From Acidobacteriota bacterium (GTDB taxonomy: Bacteria > Acidobacteriota > Terriglobia > Terriglobales > Acidobacteriaceae), in contig JAKAJO010000092.1 in the NCBI GenBank assembly GCA_021813745.1, forward strand, positions 62,001 to 126,000: a DNA stretch of 64,000 bases, in the 5' to 3' direction. A program made the translations under genes and the position numbers. The number at the start of each line of letters is the position of its first letter. Position 1 is the stretch's first letter. Positions 18,503-27,369 of this stretch are shown piece after piece. Below the pieces are notes generated by a model that was not told where the DNA came from, searched no databases, and saw only the letters and a list, made by a program, of their open reading frames with translations.

Positions 18503-19960
18503 TCACATCGTCCCAGTCAGTTGTTGCAATCCAGCCAGCGCCATCTCATAGCGCACGCGCCCATCCTCCCGTGCGTTCTCGGCCAGAACGTACGCTGCCT
18601 GCGCATCCACCACCTCCAGCACCGTTGCCTCGCCACCCGTGTAGCGCATCTTCGTCAGCCGCAGGCTCTCGTTGGCCGTCGCCACGCTCTGGTCGAGCGA
18701 GGCGAGCTGATCCCGTGACGCCGCTGCTTCGTCATACGCCTCATCCAGTCGCGCCACCAACGCCTTCTGCGTCGTCGTCAGGGCTACCTTCACTGCATCC
18801 CGTCTAATCTCGCTCTGCTTGACCTTCCGCTCGGTGGAGAGCCAGTCCCATACCGGAACATCCACTGTCACCATCGCCGAGTAGCCCAGGTTCTTCACCT
18901 TGTCCGGCCCATTCACCGCAAACTGCGGTGCATCGATACCGTAGTTGAAGTTCAATCCCAGGTCCGGCAGATACGCCGCCCGCGCCGCCAGCACGTCGGC
19001 ATTGCTCACCTGCAGCGCTGCCAGCGCGCTCCTCAACTCGGGATTGTTCTTCGCCGCAGCCTGCTGCACATCCTCGCGTGAGGCCAGCACCGGCGCGTTC
19101 TTGTCCACTTCAAGCGTGTACGCCGTATGCGGATCGGAAAACAGCAGCACTGCCAGCTCCAGCCGCGCCTTCTCCTCTGCCAGCTTCGCATCGCTCAAAT
19201 CCCGCTGCCGCTGCTGCTCTGTCAACTCCGCCTTCACCACGTCCGCATGCGCGGCCTCGCGCGCCTGTTCGCGTTCCGTCGTCAATCGGGTGAAGTCCGC
19301 CGCCTCCTTCTCCGCCTGCACTGCAACAGTCAACTTGTTGTCTGCCGCCGCCAGGTCATAGAAGAGTCCTGTCACCGCCGCCACCAGCCCGCGCCGCGTC
19401 ACCTCATACTGTGCTGCCGCCAACGCCGCCGTCGCATCCGCCCGTTGTATCGCCGCTACACCCGCCAGACCAATCGTCTCGTTCACCACTGCCTGGCTCG
19501 CGTACTCGCGGATTGCATTATTCGCAATAAACCGCGGAGCCGGCTGCGCCGCCACACCCTGACCAGCCTGGTTCAACAGCCCATTCGGTTGTGTGTAAAG
19601 CCCTTCGTTATGAAAGACCACGCTCGGCAACAGCCCCGCCCGCGCATTCAGCCGATCCAGCCCGCTCGCTTTGTTCTCCGCCAGCGCCGCCGCAAAGGTG
19701 GGTTCATTCTGCTCTGCCCGCTGGATTGCCTCCTCCAGCGTGATTAGCACCGGCGCCGCCGGAGCCGCTTGCGACGGCTGCGCCGACTTTGGAGCACCCG
19801 ATTGCGCCTGTAGGCTCCACGGCGTCAGCCCGCTCGCCAGCACCGCAGTCACCGCAACCAGCCGCCACATGTGCTCCATCTGCCGCTTGGGCCAAGCCGC
19901 GTTGGCAAACCGTTGCCGCTTTGCGAAGTTTCTCTGCTGCCTCATCATCTTCTTCAGCAT
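18503..19960 (-). CDS. TolC-family outer-membrane efflux protein
   Basis: The outer-membrane channel of the tripartite pump, 485 residues. A signal peptide begins around residue 28-31 (MWRLVAVTAVLASG) and ends at the LQAQ site, so the true start may be a downstream ATG rather than 19960. Two copies of the long Ala/Leu/Gln-rich helical OEP repeat follow, separated by the segment around 18900-18960. The ending LRLTKMRYTGGEATVLEVVDA is a conserved TolC-like stretch. It is the first gene of the unit outer-membrane factor, adaptor, RND pump, YceH protein. The promoter should lie in the 177-base divergent gap shared with the R3H gene. Confidence 0.93.
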   Translation of the reverse strand: MLKKMMRQQRNFAKRQRFANAAWPKRQMEHMWRLVAVTAVLASGLTPWSLQAQSGAPKSAQPSQAAPAAPVLITLEEAIQRAEQNEPTFAAALAENKASGLDRLNARAGLLPSVVFHNEGLYTQPNGLLNQAGQGVAAQPAPRFIANNAIREYASQAVVNETIGLAGVAAIQRADATAALAAAQYEVTRRGLVAAVTGLFYDLAAADNKLTVAVQAEKEAADFTRLTTEREQAREAAHADVVKAELTEQQRQRDLSDAKLAEEKARLELAVLLFSDPHTAYTLEVDKNAPVLASREDVQQAAAKNNPELRSALAALQVSNADVLAARAAYLPDLGLNFNYGIDAPQFAVNGPDKVKNLGYSAMVTVDVPVWDWLSTERKVKQSEIRRDAVKVALTTTQKALVARLDEAYDEAAASRDQLASLDQSVATANESLRLTKMRYTGGEATVLEVVDAQAAYVLAENAREDGRVRYEMALAGLQQLTGTM

Positions 19961-20137
19961 AAAAGGCCAACCTTAATTTCCCATGAGGCCCAAAGCGCCC
20001 GCCGCCCGCGCAAAACGGTCAGGTTCTGCTGCTACTCTCGTTCCCGCGGCGCCGCATATTGCTCCGCAAATGTCCCCCCACCGCAAAATCCGTCGTCCAT
20101 GCTCGCTCCCGTTCTGCATCTGCGATACTAATGAGTT

Positions 20138-20707
20138 ATGCCGATCGCTGACTTGCAGGAAGCTGCCCAGAAGATTGCTGGATTGCTGGCGTCTCTCAAC
20201 AGGCTGGGAGGCATGCGCCTCAAATACCGCATCACCGCAGGCGATGGTGCCCGCGACCCAGAAGGCCTTGAAGCCCGTCAGATTTACGTGGAGCTTGGCG
20301 GCCCAGACGTTCCGCTCCTCACCCAGCACAGCGGCGAACTTCTGCGCGCCCTTGAAACCATCGCCGCCCAGATGCTCCGCCTTGAGCAGCGCGAGCACGA
20401 CCTCATTAGTTTCGACGCCGGCAACTTCAAGGCCCTTCGCGCCCAGGAGCTTCGCATGGCCGCTGAAGTCGCCGCCGACAAGGTCATCCGTACCGGCATC
20501 CCCTATGCCTTCCAGCCCATGAACAGCCGCGAGCGCCGCCTGCTCCACATGGCCTTCCGTGACATTGAAGGCGTTGAGACCGCAAGCTCCGGCGAGGGCC
20601 AGGACCGTTTCCTTGCCGTCTACCCCGCTGGCAAAACCAACCTGCCCGTCACGCCGCCCACGCGTCCCCGCGGCTTCGGCCGCAGAGAGCGTGCCCCGCG
20701 ACGCTAA
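20138..20707 (+). CDS. Jag/KhpB-like R3H-domain RNA-binding protein
   Basis: A 189-residue protein with a central KH-like region and a C-terminal R3H domain. The R3H signature is in SRERRLLHMAFRD, with R133 and H137 spaced R-x3-H. The preceding stretch LTQHSGELLRALETIAAQML resembles the Jag KH segment. The N-terminal Jag-N domain of Firmicute proteins is absent. The C-terminus is a basic tail, RPRGFGRRERAPRR. Family members bind RNA and affect cell-envelope growth; the target here is unknown. The ATG has no clear ribosome site. It is divergent from the efflux operon and 45 bases ahead of the nucleoside-hydrolase-like gene. Confidence 0.8.
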   Translation: MPIADLQEAAQKIAGLLASLNRLGGMRLKYRITAGDGARDPEGLEARQIYVELGGPDVPLLTQHSGELLRALETIAAQMLRLEQREHDLISFDAGNFKALRAQELRMAAEVAADKVIRTGIPYAFQPMNSRERRLLHMAFRDIEGVETASSGEGQDRFLAVYPAGKTNLPVTPPTRPRGFGRRERAPRR

Positions 20708-20752
20708 GCATCTGCCAGGAGCTGCGTGCCGGGTGTGGCACAATACCCTGCA

Positions 20753-21865
20753 ATGAAGCTCTCCGTCCTCCTGCTCCTCTTTGCCTTCGCCGTACCCACC
20801 TGCTTCGCGCAAAAGCGCCTCGTCCTCGTCGATCAGGACGGCTCTGGTCCCGGCGGCTCCAATCAAATGGCCATCCTCGCCCTGCTCCAGGCCCCCCAGG
20901 TCCAGGTCCTCGGCATCACCATCGTCACCGGAAACGCCTGGCGCGACGAAGAAACCCTCCACACTCTCCGCATGCTCCAGCTCACCGGCCACGCTGACAT
21001 TCCCGTCGCTCGCGGCGCCGTCTTCCCGCTCATTCGCAACCAGCAGGAAACCCAGATCGCCTCCGCCCTCTACGGCAAGGTCACCTGGCTCGGCGCCTGG
21101 GGACAGAATCCTGTCTCAGCGGCCAGCTCACCCCACGCCGACTCGGCCCTGAGTCCATCCAACCTCCACACCCATGGGCCCTACGATATTCCGCCCATGC
21201 CCGAAGGCCAGCCCACCCTTCAGCCCATCACCGAGGATGCGGCCCACTTCCTCATCCGCCAGGTCCACGCCCATCCTCATCAGGTCACCATCTTTGCCGC
21301 TGGCCCCCTCACCAACATTGCCCTCGCCATCTCCATTGACCCCGGCTTCGCGGCTCTGACCCAGGGCATCGTCCTTATGGGCGGCAGCCTCAATCCTCAA
21401 ACGGACGACCCCGAGTTTGCCACCGCCCCGCGCCACGAGTTCAACTTCTGGTTCGACCCCGAGGCCGCCCATATCGTCCTGCAAGCCCGCTGGCCGCGCA
21501 TCGACGTCACGACCGTCGACGTCTCTATCAAGGCACCCTTCACCCAGCAAATGCTTGACCAGATTGCCCGCTCCAGCTCCCCCGCAGCCCGCTACATCGC
21601 CGCTTGGAGCCAGGATCGCTACTACATGTGGGACGAGCTCGCCGCCTGCGCCTGGATCGACCCCTCCCTAATCACCCGTCAAAAGCAGCTCTACATGGAT
21701 GTCAACATCGACCACGGCCCTACCTATGGCGATACCCTCACCTGGAACAATCAGCTCAAACCGGACATCCCCGTCCGCCTCGTTCATGCCCAGCTCGACG
21801 TCGATCTGCCCCGCTTCCAGCAGTTGTTCGTCCAGCTCATGACGCGCGCAGAAACCTCTCAATGA
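20753..21865 (+). CDS. Secreted nucleoside hydrolase-like protein with altered metal motif
   Basis: About 370 residues with a signal peptide (MKLSVLLLLFAFAVPTCFAQ), so it is exported. Nucleoside hydrolases cleave the N-glycosidic bond of ribonucleosides using calcium held by DxDxGxDD. Here the corresponding N-terminal stretch reads DQDGSGPGGSNQMA (D27, D29), lacking the last Asp pair. Downstream family elements remain: VTGNAW, AAGPLTNIALAI, and NFWFDPEAAHI. Near the C-terminus the usual His-Asp appears as MWDELA, with Trp in the His position. It is therefore a divergent paralogue whose substrate or metal use may differ. ATG 20753 was chosen because the signal peptide begins there. Confidence 0.8.
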   Translation: MKLSVLLLLFAFAVPTCFAQKRLVLVDQDGSGPGGSNQMAILALLQAPQVQVLGITIVTGNAWRDEETLHTLRMLQLTGHADIPVARGAVFPLIRNQQETQIASALYGKVTWLGAWGQNPVSAASSPHADSALSPSNLHTHGPYDIPPMPEGQPTLQPITEDAAHFLIRQVHAHPHQVTIFAAGPLTNIALAISIDPGFAALTQGIVLMGGSLNPQTDDPEFATAPRHEFNFWFDPEAAHIVLQARWPRIDVTTVDVSIKAPFTQQMLDQIARSSSPAARYIAAWSQDRYYMWDELAACAWIDPSLITRQKQLYMDVNIDHGPTYGDTLTWNNQLKPDIPVRLVHAQLDVDLPRFQQLFVQLMTRAETSQ

Positions 21866-21895
21866 GAGGAGCCCATCCATCGATTAGAGGTCCCC

Positions 21896-22306
21896 ATGTC
21901 CGCTCCATTCCATCTCGCCCAGTCTGCCCTCGTCGCATTCCTCCCCGCACGCGACCCGGCAGCGGTTCGGCCTTTCTACGAATCCGCTCTCGGTCTGCGC
22001 CTCCTTGTCGACGAACTGCCTTTTGCCTTGGTCTTCAGCGCCCACGGCACCATGTTGCGGATCACAAAAGTCCCCGGACACACGCCTGTCCCCTACACAA
22101 TCCTCGGCTGGCAGGTTGAGTCAATTGAAGAAGCCGTCGCCGCGCTCTCGGCATCCGGCATCCAGTTCCTTCGCTATCCGGGGATGAATGACACCCACCC
22201 GCTCAGCATCTGGAACGCGCCCAGCGGCGCTCGTGTCGCCTGGTTTCAGGACCCGGAAAAGAATGTGCTCAGTCTGACGGAATTCCCCGGCCCCGCATCC
22301 ACCTAG
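21896..22306 (+). CDS. VOC-family (glyoxalase/bleomycin-resistance fold) protein
   Basis: A 136-residue single VOC domain with two beta-alpha-beta-beta-beta modules. The pattern LVAFLPARDPAAVRPFYESAL is the first module and LSIWNAPSGARVAWFQDPEKN, ending at LTEFPG, is the second. It starts 30 bases after the nucleoside-hydrolase stop on the same strand. Such proteins bind a metal and act on or sequester diverse small molecules, so no substrate is assigned. Confidence 0.85.
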   Translation: MSAPFHLAQSALVAFLPARDPAAVRPFYESALGLRLLVDELPFALVFSAHGTMLRITKVPGHTPVPYTILGWQVESIEEAVAALSASGIQFLRYPGMNDTHPLSIWNAPSGARVAWFQDPEKNVLSLTEFPGPAST

Positions 22307-22360
22307 CCTCATGGAGATCGCGGGCTGTGCCTTCTTGCCTCTGGCAACGGACTGCGTTGT

Positions 22361-24826
22361 TTACGCTGCCCCCATCCGATGCGACTTCTGCGCGCGCTCC
22401 AGAAACTTCTCCACCGTCACCTTGTTCGTTCTCACCGGTGGCAGCATCTGGTCCACACGGATATTCTTCGCATCCGGTGTGACAAATTGCAGCCCGACTC
22501 CGTGCTCTCCCTGCCAGATGACCTTCGACAGAACTGGAATCGAATCCGCTTTTCCATCGCCATTCGGCGTGGTTCTTTGGAGATACATCAGGAGAATCGT
22601 CTCCGGGATCCAGCGCTCCTTGGTCCGCAAAAACAATCCCGAGGTGCTGATGTTCTCCACCGGATGTCCCTCCGATGCTCCCCCTGTCCAAAAATACGCA
22701 ATCAGCCCCGGAAGCTGGTAGCGCGGCGCCGGCTTCGGCGTGCCCGTCATCCAGCGCAGCAGGGAAGTCGTCACCGGCTCGCGATAATTCTTCTTTGGCT
22801 TGGCCGCTGGCGCAGCCTTTGCGGCCGCTTTCTGCGGCTGTCCGCCGACCCCGTTGGCCGGCTTCGATGTCGTTCGGGCAGAGCGCTCGCGTTGCAGTTG
22901 AACCGCATCCTTGCTTTGCTTCACCAATGCCGCAACCGCCTCGGAAGCTTTCGGCGTCAATGCAGCCGCTGCCGGAACCACAGGCTTCGGTTCCTTCTGC
23001 GATTCTTGCGTGCGCGGCCAGAATTTCTTCTTCGCGGTCTCGACCAGTGTCTTCGGCGTGCTGACCTCTGCCTTCCGCGGCTCAACGGCAGGTATCTGCG
23101 TCACTGCCGGCTTCTTTGGCAACTCGTGTGCCGTCGATGGCGCTGTCTTACTCTGCGCCGCGGGTCGCTTGCGTGCCGTCAATGCCCCCTTGCCCCACTC
23201 GGCAACGGCCTTCACTTTCTCGCCCGGATGCAGCAGTTGCTCAACCCCCGGCACGGCGATTCCTGCCTTCAGCGACTTCGCCTTGGAACTCATCCAGTTG
23301 CCAACGCTTTCTTTCATTGGGGCGCGCTTCGCCTTCCTGGCAGGTTCCTTCGGCTCCTTGGTGGCACTGGCAAACGGCATCTGCGGTTTCGCTTGGCGCA
23401 CAGCCATCGGGAGCATTGGCTCCGGAGCGGTCGTTTCAACTCCCGGCGTCGCAGAAGACGGGTCAAGACGTGGCGCCGGATTCGGGATCGCTATCGAAGG
23501 CTCTGCCGTGCCTGGTGCATCCGCAATCTTCGCCCTCTCCCGCTGCGCTTCGGCAATCAATCGGCTTGCCGTCTCTCTGGCCGGTGAAAGCTTCGTCCCG
23601 GAACTCGCTTCCATCGTCATCGAAGGCGCATTCTCCGCCGCGCTTCCGGGCTCCATCGGGTCACCAAGGTCGTTTTCCTGCGCCTTCACAATCCAGGCCC
23701 GCCCAACCGCTTCCGTCGGCACGGTTGAGAGCGTGCGCGTCGCTGCCGGTCCAGGACTCACCACATCCCGTTTGCTGTCTTCAGTGCCCTTCGCCTTGGG
23801 CTCCGCTTGGCTCACCACGGCCGGCGCTGCGGGCGCCACTGGCGCAGCCACCTCGGGAGCAGAAAACAGATGAGTCAATTCGGCCGGCCTCGGATCCGGC
23901 AACAGCGACTTGAGCTGCTTCACCCAGCGCTTCCCATCGCCCGGCGGCTCCACCGTCTTTGAATCCGGGCTCTTTTCGCCCTCGCTTACTGCGGGCCCTG
24001 CCGCCAGAATGCTCAAGGGTGCTGTGGGCTTCGCCGCCGGTGGTGTCGGCTTGCTGGCCTCTGACTGTGCCGCCTGCTTCACCGCAGGAGCTAGAGGCTT
24101 GGGCGTCGCCTTCGCTTCCACGGCAGGCTTGGCAGATTCCGGCTTTACCGGTGCAGCTGCTGCCGTCGGGCTCACCGGACGAATCGAGACCGAAAGCACC
24201 GGTGAATGCGACTCCGCCCGGGCCCGGGCCCACGTCCTGATTCTGGACCCCAATGGCGTCTTCTCGTTCGTCTTGCTCTCGGCTTCCGCAGGCTTTTCCC
24301 GGCTATCCGAAGCCTTCGCCTTCTTCGCCTCAACCCGCGCATTCTTTTCGGCTGCAACTGCTTTCTGCGTAGTTGCGGCCTTCGCCGGCGCGGTTGCTGC
24401 CGCGTCCTTGCCTCGCCCCACAACCGTCGGCTTCCGCTTCCGCCCTGGATCGGCGCCGATGCTTTCGTTCGCCCAGATCAGCAGCTCGTCCCCCCGCTGC
24501 GTCTGCGAGCTCACAATTGCCCGGGGCGGAAGCGCGAGCGCGCTCGCCACTGCGACCTCCGGATGTCCGCTCTTCAGTGCAGGTGCCGACTCCACCACCT
24601 CAACCACGCGGTACGCTTCATCCAGAAAAATCAGATCGTTGTCGCGGAGACGTTCCAGCGCCGGCGTCTCACGCCACGGCTTGATCCAGATTCCCGTCTC
24701 CAGAACCTGGCCTATGCTCTCCAGTTGCTCTTCAATGGATGCGCCGTCGAAGTCCAGAACCGTCATCCGCAGGTTCAGATAGCTCGCTTGGGTCTTGTTG
24801 TATGCGCAATATTTTGTGCTTTCCAT
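22361..24826 (-). CDS. PilZ-like protein with very long disordered linker
   Basis: An 821-residue protein in three parts. Residues 1 to about 130 form a compact domain (TVLDFDGASIEEQLESIGQV onward). About 550 residues rich in Ala, Pro, Lys, Ser and Thr follow, with almost no aromatic residues, and are probably disordered. The last ~130 residues look like a PilZ domain: RYQLPGLIAYFW, then NISTSGLFLRT matching the (D/N)xSxxG motif, and GVGLQFV. PilZ domains bind cyclic di-GMP, but the RxxxR half of the site is not obvious, so ligand binding is unproven. A GAGGG ribosome site precedes the ATG. It is monocistronic, convergent with the VOC gene. Confidence 0.7.
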   Translation of the reverse strand: MESTKYCAYNKTQASYLNLRMTVLDFDGASIEEQLESIGQVLETGIWIKPWRETPALERLRDNDLIFLDEAYRVVEVVESAPALKSGHPEVAVASALALPPRAIVSSQTQRGDELLIWANESIGADPGRKRKPTVVGRGKDAAATAPAKAATTQKAVAAEKNARVEAKKAKASDSREKPAEAESKTNEKTPLGSRIRTWARARAESHSPVLSVSIRPVSPTAAAAPVKPESAKPAVEAKATPKPLAPAVKQAAQSEASKPTPPAAKPTAPLSILAAGPAVSEGEKSPDSKTVEPPGDGKRWVKQLKSLLPDPRPAELTHLFSAPEVAAPVAPAAPAVVSQAEPKAKGTEDSKRDVVSPGPAATRTLSTVPTEAVGRAWIVKAQENDLGDPMEPGSAAENAPSMTMEASSGTKLSPARETASRLIAEAQRERAKIADAPGTAEPSIAIPNPAPRLDPSSATPGVETTAPEPMLPMAVRQAKPQMPFASATKEPKEPARKAKRAPMKESVGNWMSSKAKSLKAGIAVPGVEQLLHPGEKVKAVAEWGKGALTARKRPAAQSKTAPSTAHELPKKPAVTQIPAVEPRKAEVSTPKTLVETAKKKFWPRTQESQKEPKPVVPAAAALTPKASEAVAALVKQSKDAVQLQRERSARTTSKPANGVGGQPQKAAAKAAPAAKPKKNYREPVTTSLLRWMTGTPKPAPRYQLPGLIAYFWTGGASEGHPVENISTSGLFLRTKERWIPETILLMYLQRTTPNGDGKADSIPVLSKVIWQGEHGVGLQFVTPDAKNIRVDQMLPPVRTNKVTVEKFLERAQKSHRMGAA

Positions 24827-25566
24827 AAGCCCTCACACGAAACATCCAGGCCATTTAGGGGCGGCGACGGCAATGAGGAATACCGCGTCAGCGTAACAGA
24901 CTTTGGTGTAAAGGTGTTAGGTACCAAAGTAAGGGTCGAATCCTGAAGCTAGAAAGCTCACCAAAGTGGATCCCCGGCCGCTCGCGTACTCCACCACCAG
25001 ACCCCGGGTGCCCCATCTTCGCCGGTGCGCGACAGCGCAGCGGCTAAGGTGGGAAACCTCAATCCCCAAGCCGCCACCAGCAAGCCAGAAGACTCGTCAA
25101 GCCCCTTCAACCCAACATTTCCCCTAACTCCCTCATTCCACTCAGCAAACAGTTCGCACCGTTTTGCATGTTCTTTCTCGTAAGCGCGCATACTGGAAAC
25201 ATCAGCCTGAGAACCGTGCCCACCAGCCCGCGCTCTCAGGCATTTTCATTGCAGGAGACCGCACCATGCCGTCGAACAACCCCCTCACCCACACCCGTCG
25301 CTGTGCCATCGAGACACTCCATTCAAAATGTCAGGGGTCTGCCCGCTCCGTACCCGAAAGAAATAAATACCCACCCCCCTCCTCCCTGAATTGATTTGTA
25401 CTTTTCCACAAAAGGCGTGCCCAGGCTTCCAGGACGAGTTTCGCCAAATGTTCGCATACTTCGCAAGACCGGCTCCCATTCCACCGACCTCATGTAGGCA
25501 CGGCGGTCCCTCAGCGCTGGGTAGACTGCGCCGGATTAGTTCTCTATTTGGTTGGAATGATTCAGC
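24827..25566. other. Gene-free stretch with short repeats
   Basis: About 740 bases between the PilZ gene and the end of the radical SAM gene. It holds three copies of ACCAAAGT (one inverted, two direct) at 24900-24967 and C-rich runs near 25370-25385. A 42-codon ORF (25266-25394) is preceded by AGGAG but has little protein character. The promoter of the PilZ gene should be here. No tRNA or known RNA was recognised. Confidence 0.5.
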
Positions 25567-26598
25567 TTAGCTGTGTGTCTGAATGTTGACCAGCTCGCCG
25601 TGCCCACCAGGTGAGATCGTGTCCGTCTGCGGCGCGCGCCAGTGGTCAATGTAGCTGATTCTGTGCACGCAGCCGATCGTGCAATTCGGCGCGCAGCTCT
25701 TCGCCGTCAGGAACTCCCGCTTCACGTCGGCCTTGGTGTACTCCGCCAGCGGTACGCCCGGATACCCGCGTTGCTGCGAGCAGTAATGCACCAGTCCGTC
25801 CTCGCAGATGTAGAGATAGCGCGATCCTGCCCGGCACCGCCAGTCATTCGGCCGCCCCTGCGCAATCGCCTCCTGGAACTGGTCGAACTGGGCATAGTTG
25901 GTCTTCTTGCGGTTCTTCATCGCGAAGTAGACCTTGGCTTCCGCCTCGTCCAGCGGCTTCAGTTGCCCGCTCCCGTCGTGAATAATCCCGATCGTTGACT
26001 CAAACCCCAGCTCCAGCGCCCGCCTGCCAATCGTCAGCGCGTCATTCGGATCCTTGAATCCGCCACCCACCACGGAGTTGATGTTGACGTGAAACTCGGC
26101 ATGCTCAGCCAGCATCTGCAGTTTCTTATCCAACACCTTCAGGCTCTTCTTTGAGACCTCGTCCGGCTCGACGTTGTCGATCGAGATCTGCATGTGGTCC
26201 AGCCCGGCGCGGTTCAGCCGCTCAATTCGTTCCACATTCAGCAGATAGCCGTTTGTAATCATCCCGGCAATCGCGCCCGTCCGCCGAATCCGCCGGATAA
26301 TCTCGTCCAGGTCGGGGTGGGTCAGCGGCTCCCCGCCAGAGATGCCGATCATCGCCGTGCCCAGCCGTCCCAGGTGGTCGATCCGGCGCAGCATCTCGTC
26401 CAGCGGCACCGGCTCAGAGACCTTATCGTATTCATTGCAATAGGCACAGCTCAGGTTGCAGAACCGAGCCGGTACAATCTGCGCCAGCACCGGATGGCTG
26501 GTCGAAGCCAGCGCCCGCGCCACCATCGCATACTCGCGCGCCTTGCGCGTCGCGGCAATCCAGCGGCCGCGTGCCGTCGATCTCCGGGGAATACCCAT
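25567..26598 (-). CDS. Radical SAM protein with C-terminal cysteine clusters
   Basis: A 343-residue radical SAM enzyme. The cluster motif CNLSCAYC (C47, C51, C54) binds the catalytic 4Fe-4S cluster, and ISGGEPLTHP is the SAM-binding GGE motif. The C-terminal third has further cysteines: CRAGSRYLYICEDGLVHYC and then CAPNCTIGC near the end. This suggests a SPASM- or twitch-type auxiliary iron-sulfur cluster. The reaction is unknown. It is the last gene of the minus-strand unit with dapB, lysC and asd, 74 bases after dapB, but the sequence gives no sign that it works in lysine synthesis. Confidence 0.87.
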   Translation of the reverse strand: MGIPRRSTARGRWIAATRKAREYAMVARALASTSHPVLAQIVPARFCNLSCAYCNEYDKVSEPVPLDEMLRRIDHLGRLGTAMIGISGGEPLTHPDLDEIIRRIRRTGAIAGMITNGYLLNVERIERLNRAGLDHMQISIDNVEPDEVSKKSLKVLDKKLQMLAEHAEFHVNINSVVGGGFKDPNDALTIGRRALELGFESTIGIIHDGSGQLKPLDEAEAKVYFAMKNRKKTNYAQFDQFQEAIAQGRPNDWRCRAGSRYLYICEDGLVHYCSQQRGYPGVPLAEYTKADVKREFLTAKSCAPNCTIGCVHRISYIDHWRAPQTDTISPGGHGELVNIQTHS

Positions 26599-26672
26599 CT
26601 TTACTATTCAATCACATCGCCGGGATTTGACATACCCCGTGCGGTCTTTGTTCCCGGCCAGCGCCAGCCGCT

Positions 26673-27350
26673 TCAAAGCTGGTCAAAAATCTCGCGGAAC
26701 TCCCACGCGCCAGCCTTGCCTGCCACCCATTCCGCCGCACGCACCGCCCCAAGCGCAAAGCCGCGCCGAGAGTGCGCATCATGCCGCAGTTCCAGCACGT
26801 CGTGCTCGCTCGCCGCCGACACCACGTGCTCACCTTTCGCATCGCCAATCCGGTGCGAGGTGATGGGCACCTCCACGCCGGGCCGCACATGCTGGATGAT
26901 CTCCTTCAAAGTCAGTGCCGTACCCGAGGGCGCATCCAGCTTCGACGTATGGTGCGTCTCGCTGATGGTGAACGTGTAGCCTTCGAGCTTCGCCAGTTCG
27001 GCTGTCAGCTGGAAGAGCTTTTGCACGCCAATCGAGAAGTTCGTCCCGTAGAGCAGCGCCCCGCCGCGCTTCAGTGCAAGCGCCTTCATTTCAGCAAGCT
27101 GCGCATACCATCCTGTCGTGCCAACGACTATGCGCCCTCCCAAGGCCAGCACAGCTCGTATGTTCTCGACCGCCGCCTCGGGAGCGGTGAAGTCGATCAC
27201 CGCGTCCACGCCGGCCAGGTTGGGTGCCGTTAGTGCGGAGGCATGTTGGTTCTCGTGGATGTCCAGCGCGCGCACGCCGTGCCCGCGCTCCCGCGCAATT
27301 TCTGCCACCAGCGAGCCGGTCTTGCCTTTGCCGAGGACCAGGATGTTCAT
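26673..27350 (-). CDS. dapB: 4-hydroxy-tetrahydrodipicolinate reductase
   Basis: Reduces 4-hydroxy-tetrahydrodipicolinate with NAD(P)H in the lysine/meso-diaminopimelate pathway, supplying peptidoglycan. At 225 residues it is shorter than the 240-270 typical of the family but has all key parts. The nucleotide motif is VLGKGKTGSLV (residues 5-15), followed by DFTAPEA (53-59) and VGTTGW. The catalytic stretch ETHHTSKLDAPSGTA carries H133, H134 and K137. GGAGG precedes the ATG. It follows the DUF3237 gene by 19 bases, downstream of lysC and asd. dapA is not in this window. Confidence 0.95.
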   Translation of the reverse strand: MNILVLGKGKTGSLVAEIARERGHGVRALDIHENQHASALTAPNLAGVDAVIDFTAPEAAVENIRAVLALGGRIVVGTTGWYAQLAEMKALALKRGGALLYGTNFSIGVQKLFQLTAELAKLEGYTFTISETHHTSKLDAPSGTALTLKEIIQHVRPGVEVPITSHRIGDAKGEHVVSAASEHDVLELRHDAHSRRGFALGAVRAAEWVAGKAGAWEFREIFDQL

Positions 27351-27369
27351 CGAGCCTCCATTGTGCGGT

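Noticed and set aside
24925..24945. tRNA-like T-arm (GGGTCGAATCC)
   Set aside because: No matching acceptor, anticodon or D arms can be built around it.
22379..24946. Long plus-strand ORFs opposite the PilZ gene
   Set aside because: Shadow frames of a low-complexity linker; they lack ribosome sites and domains.
24958..25191. 77-codon minus-strand ORF
   Set aside because: No ribosome site and no domain; it lies in a region that looks like an intergenic repeat.
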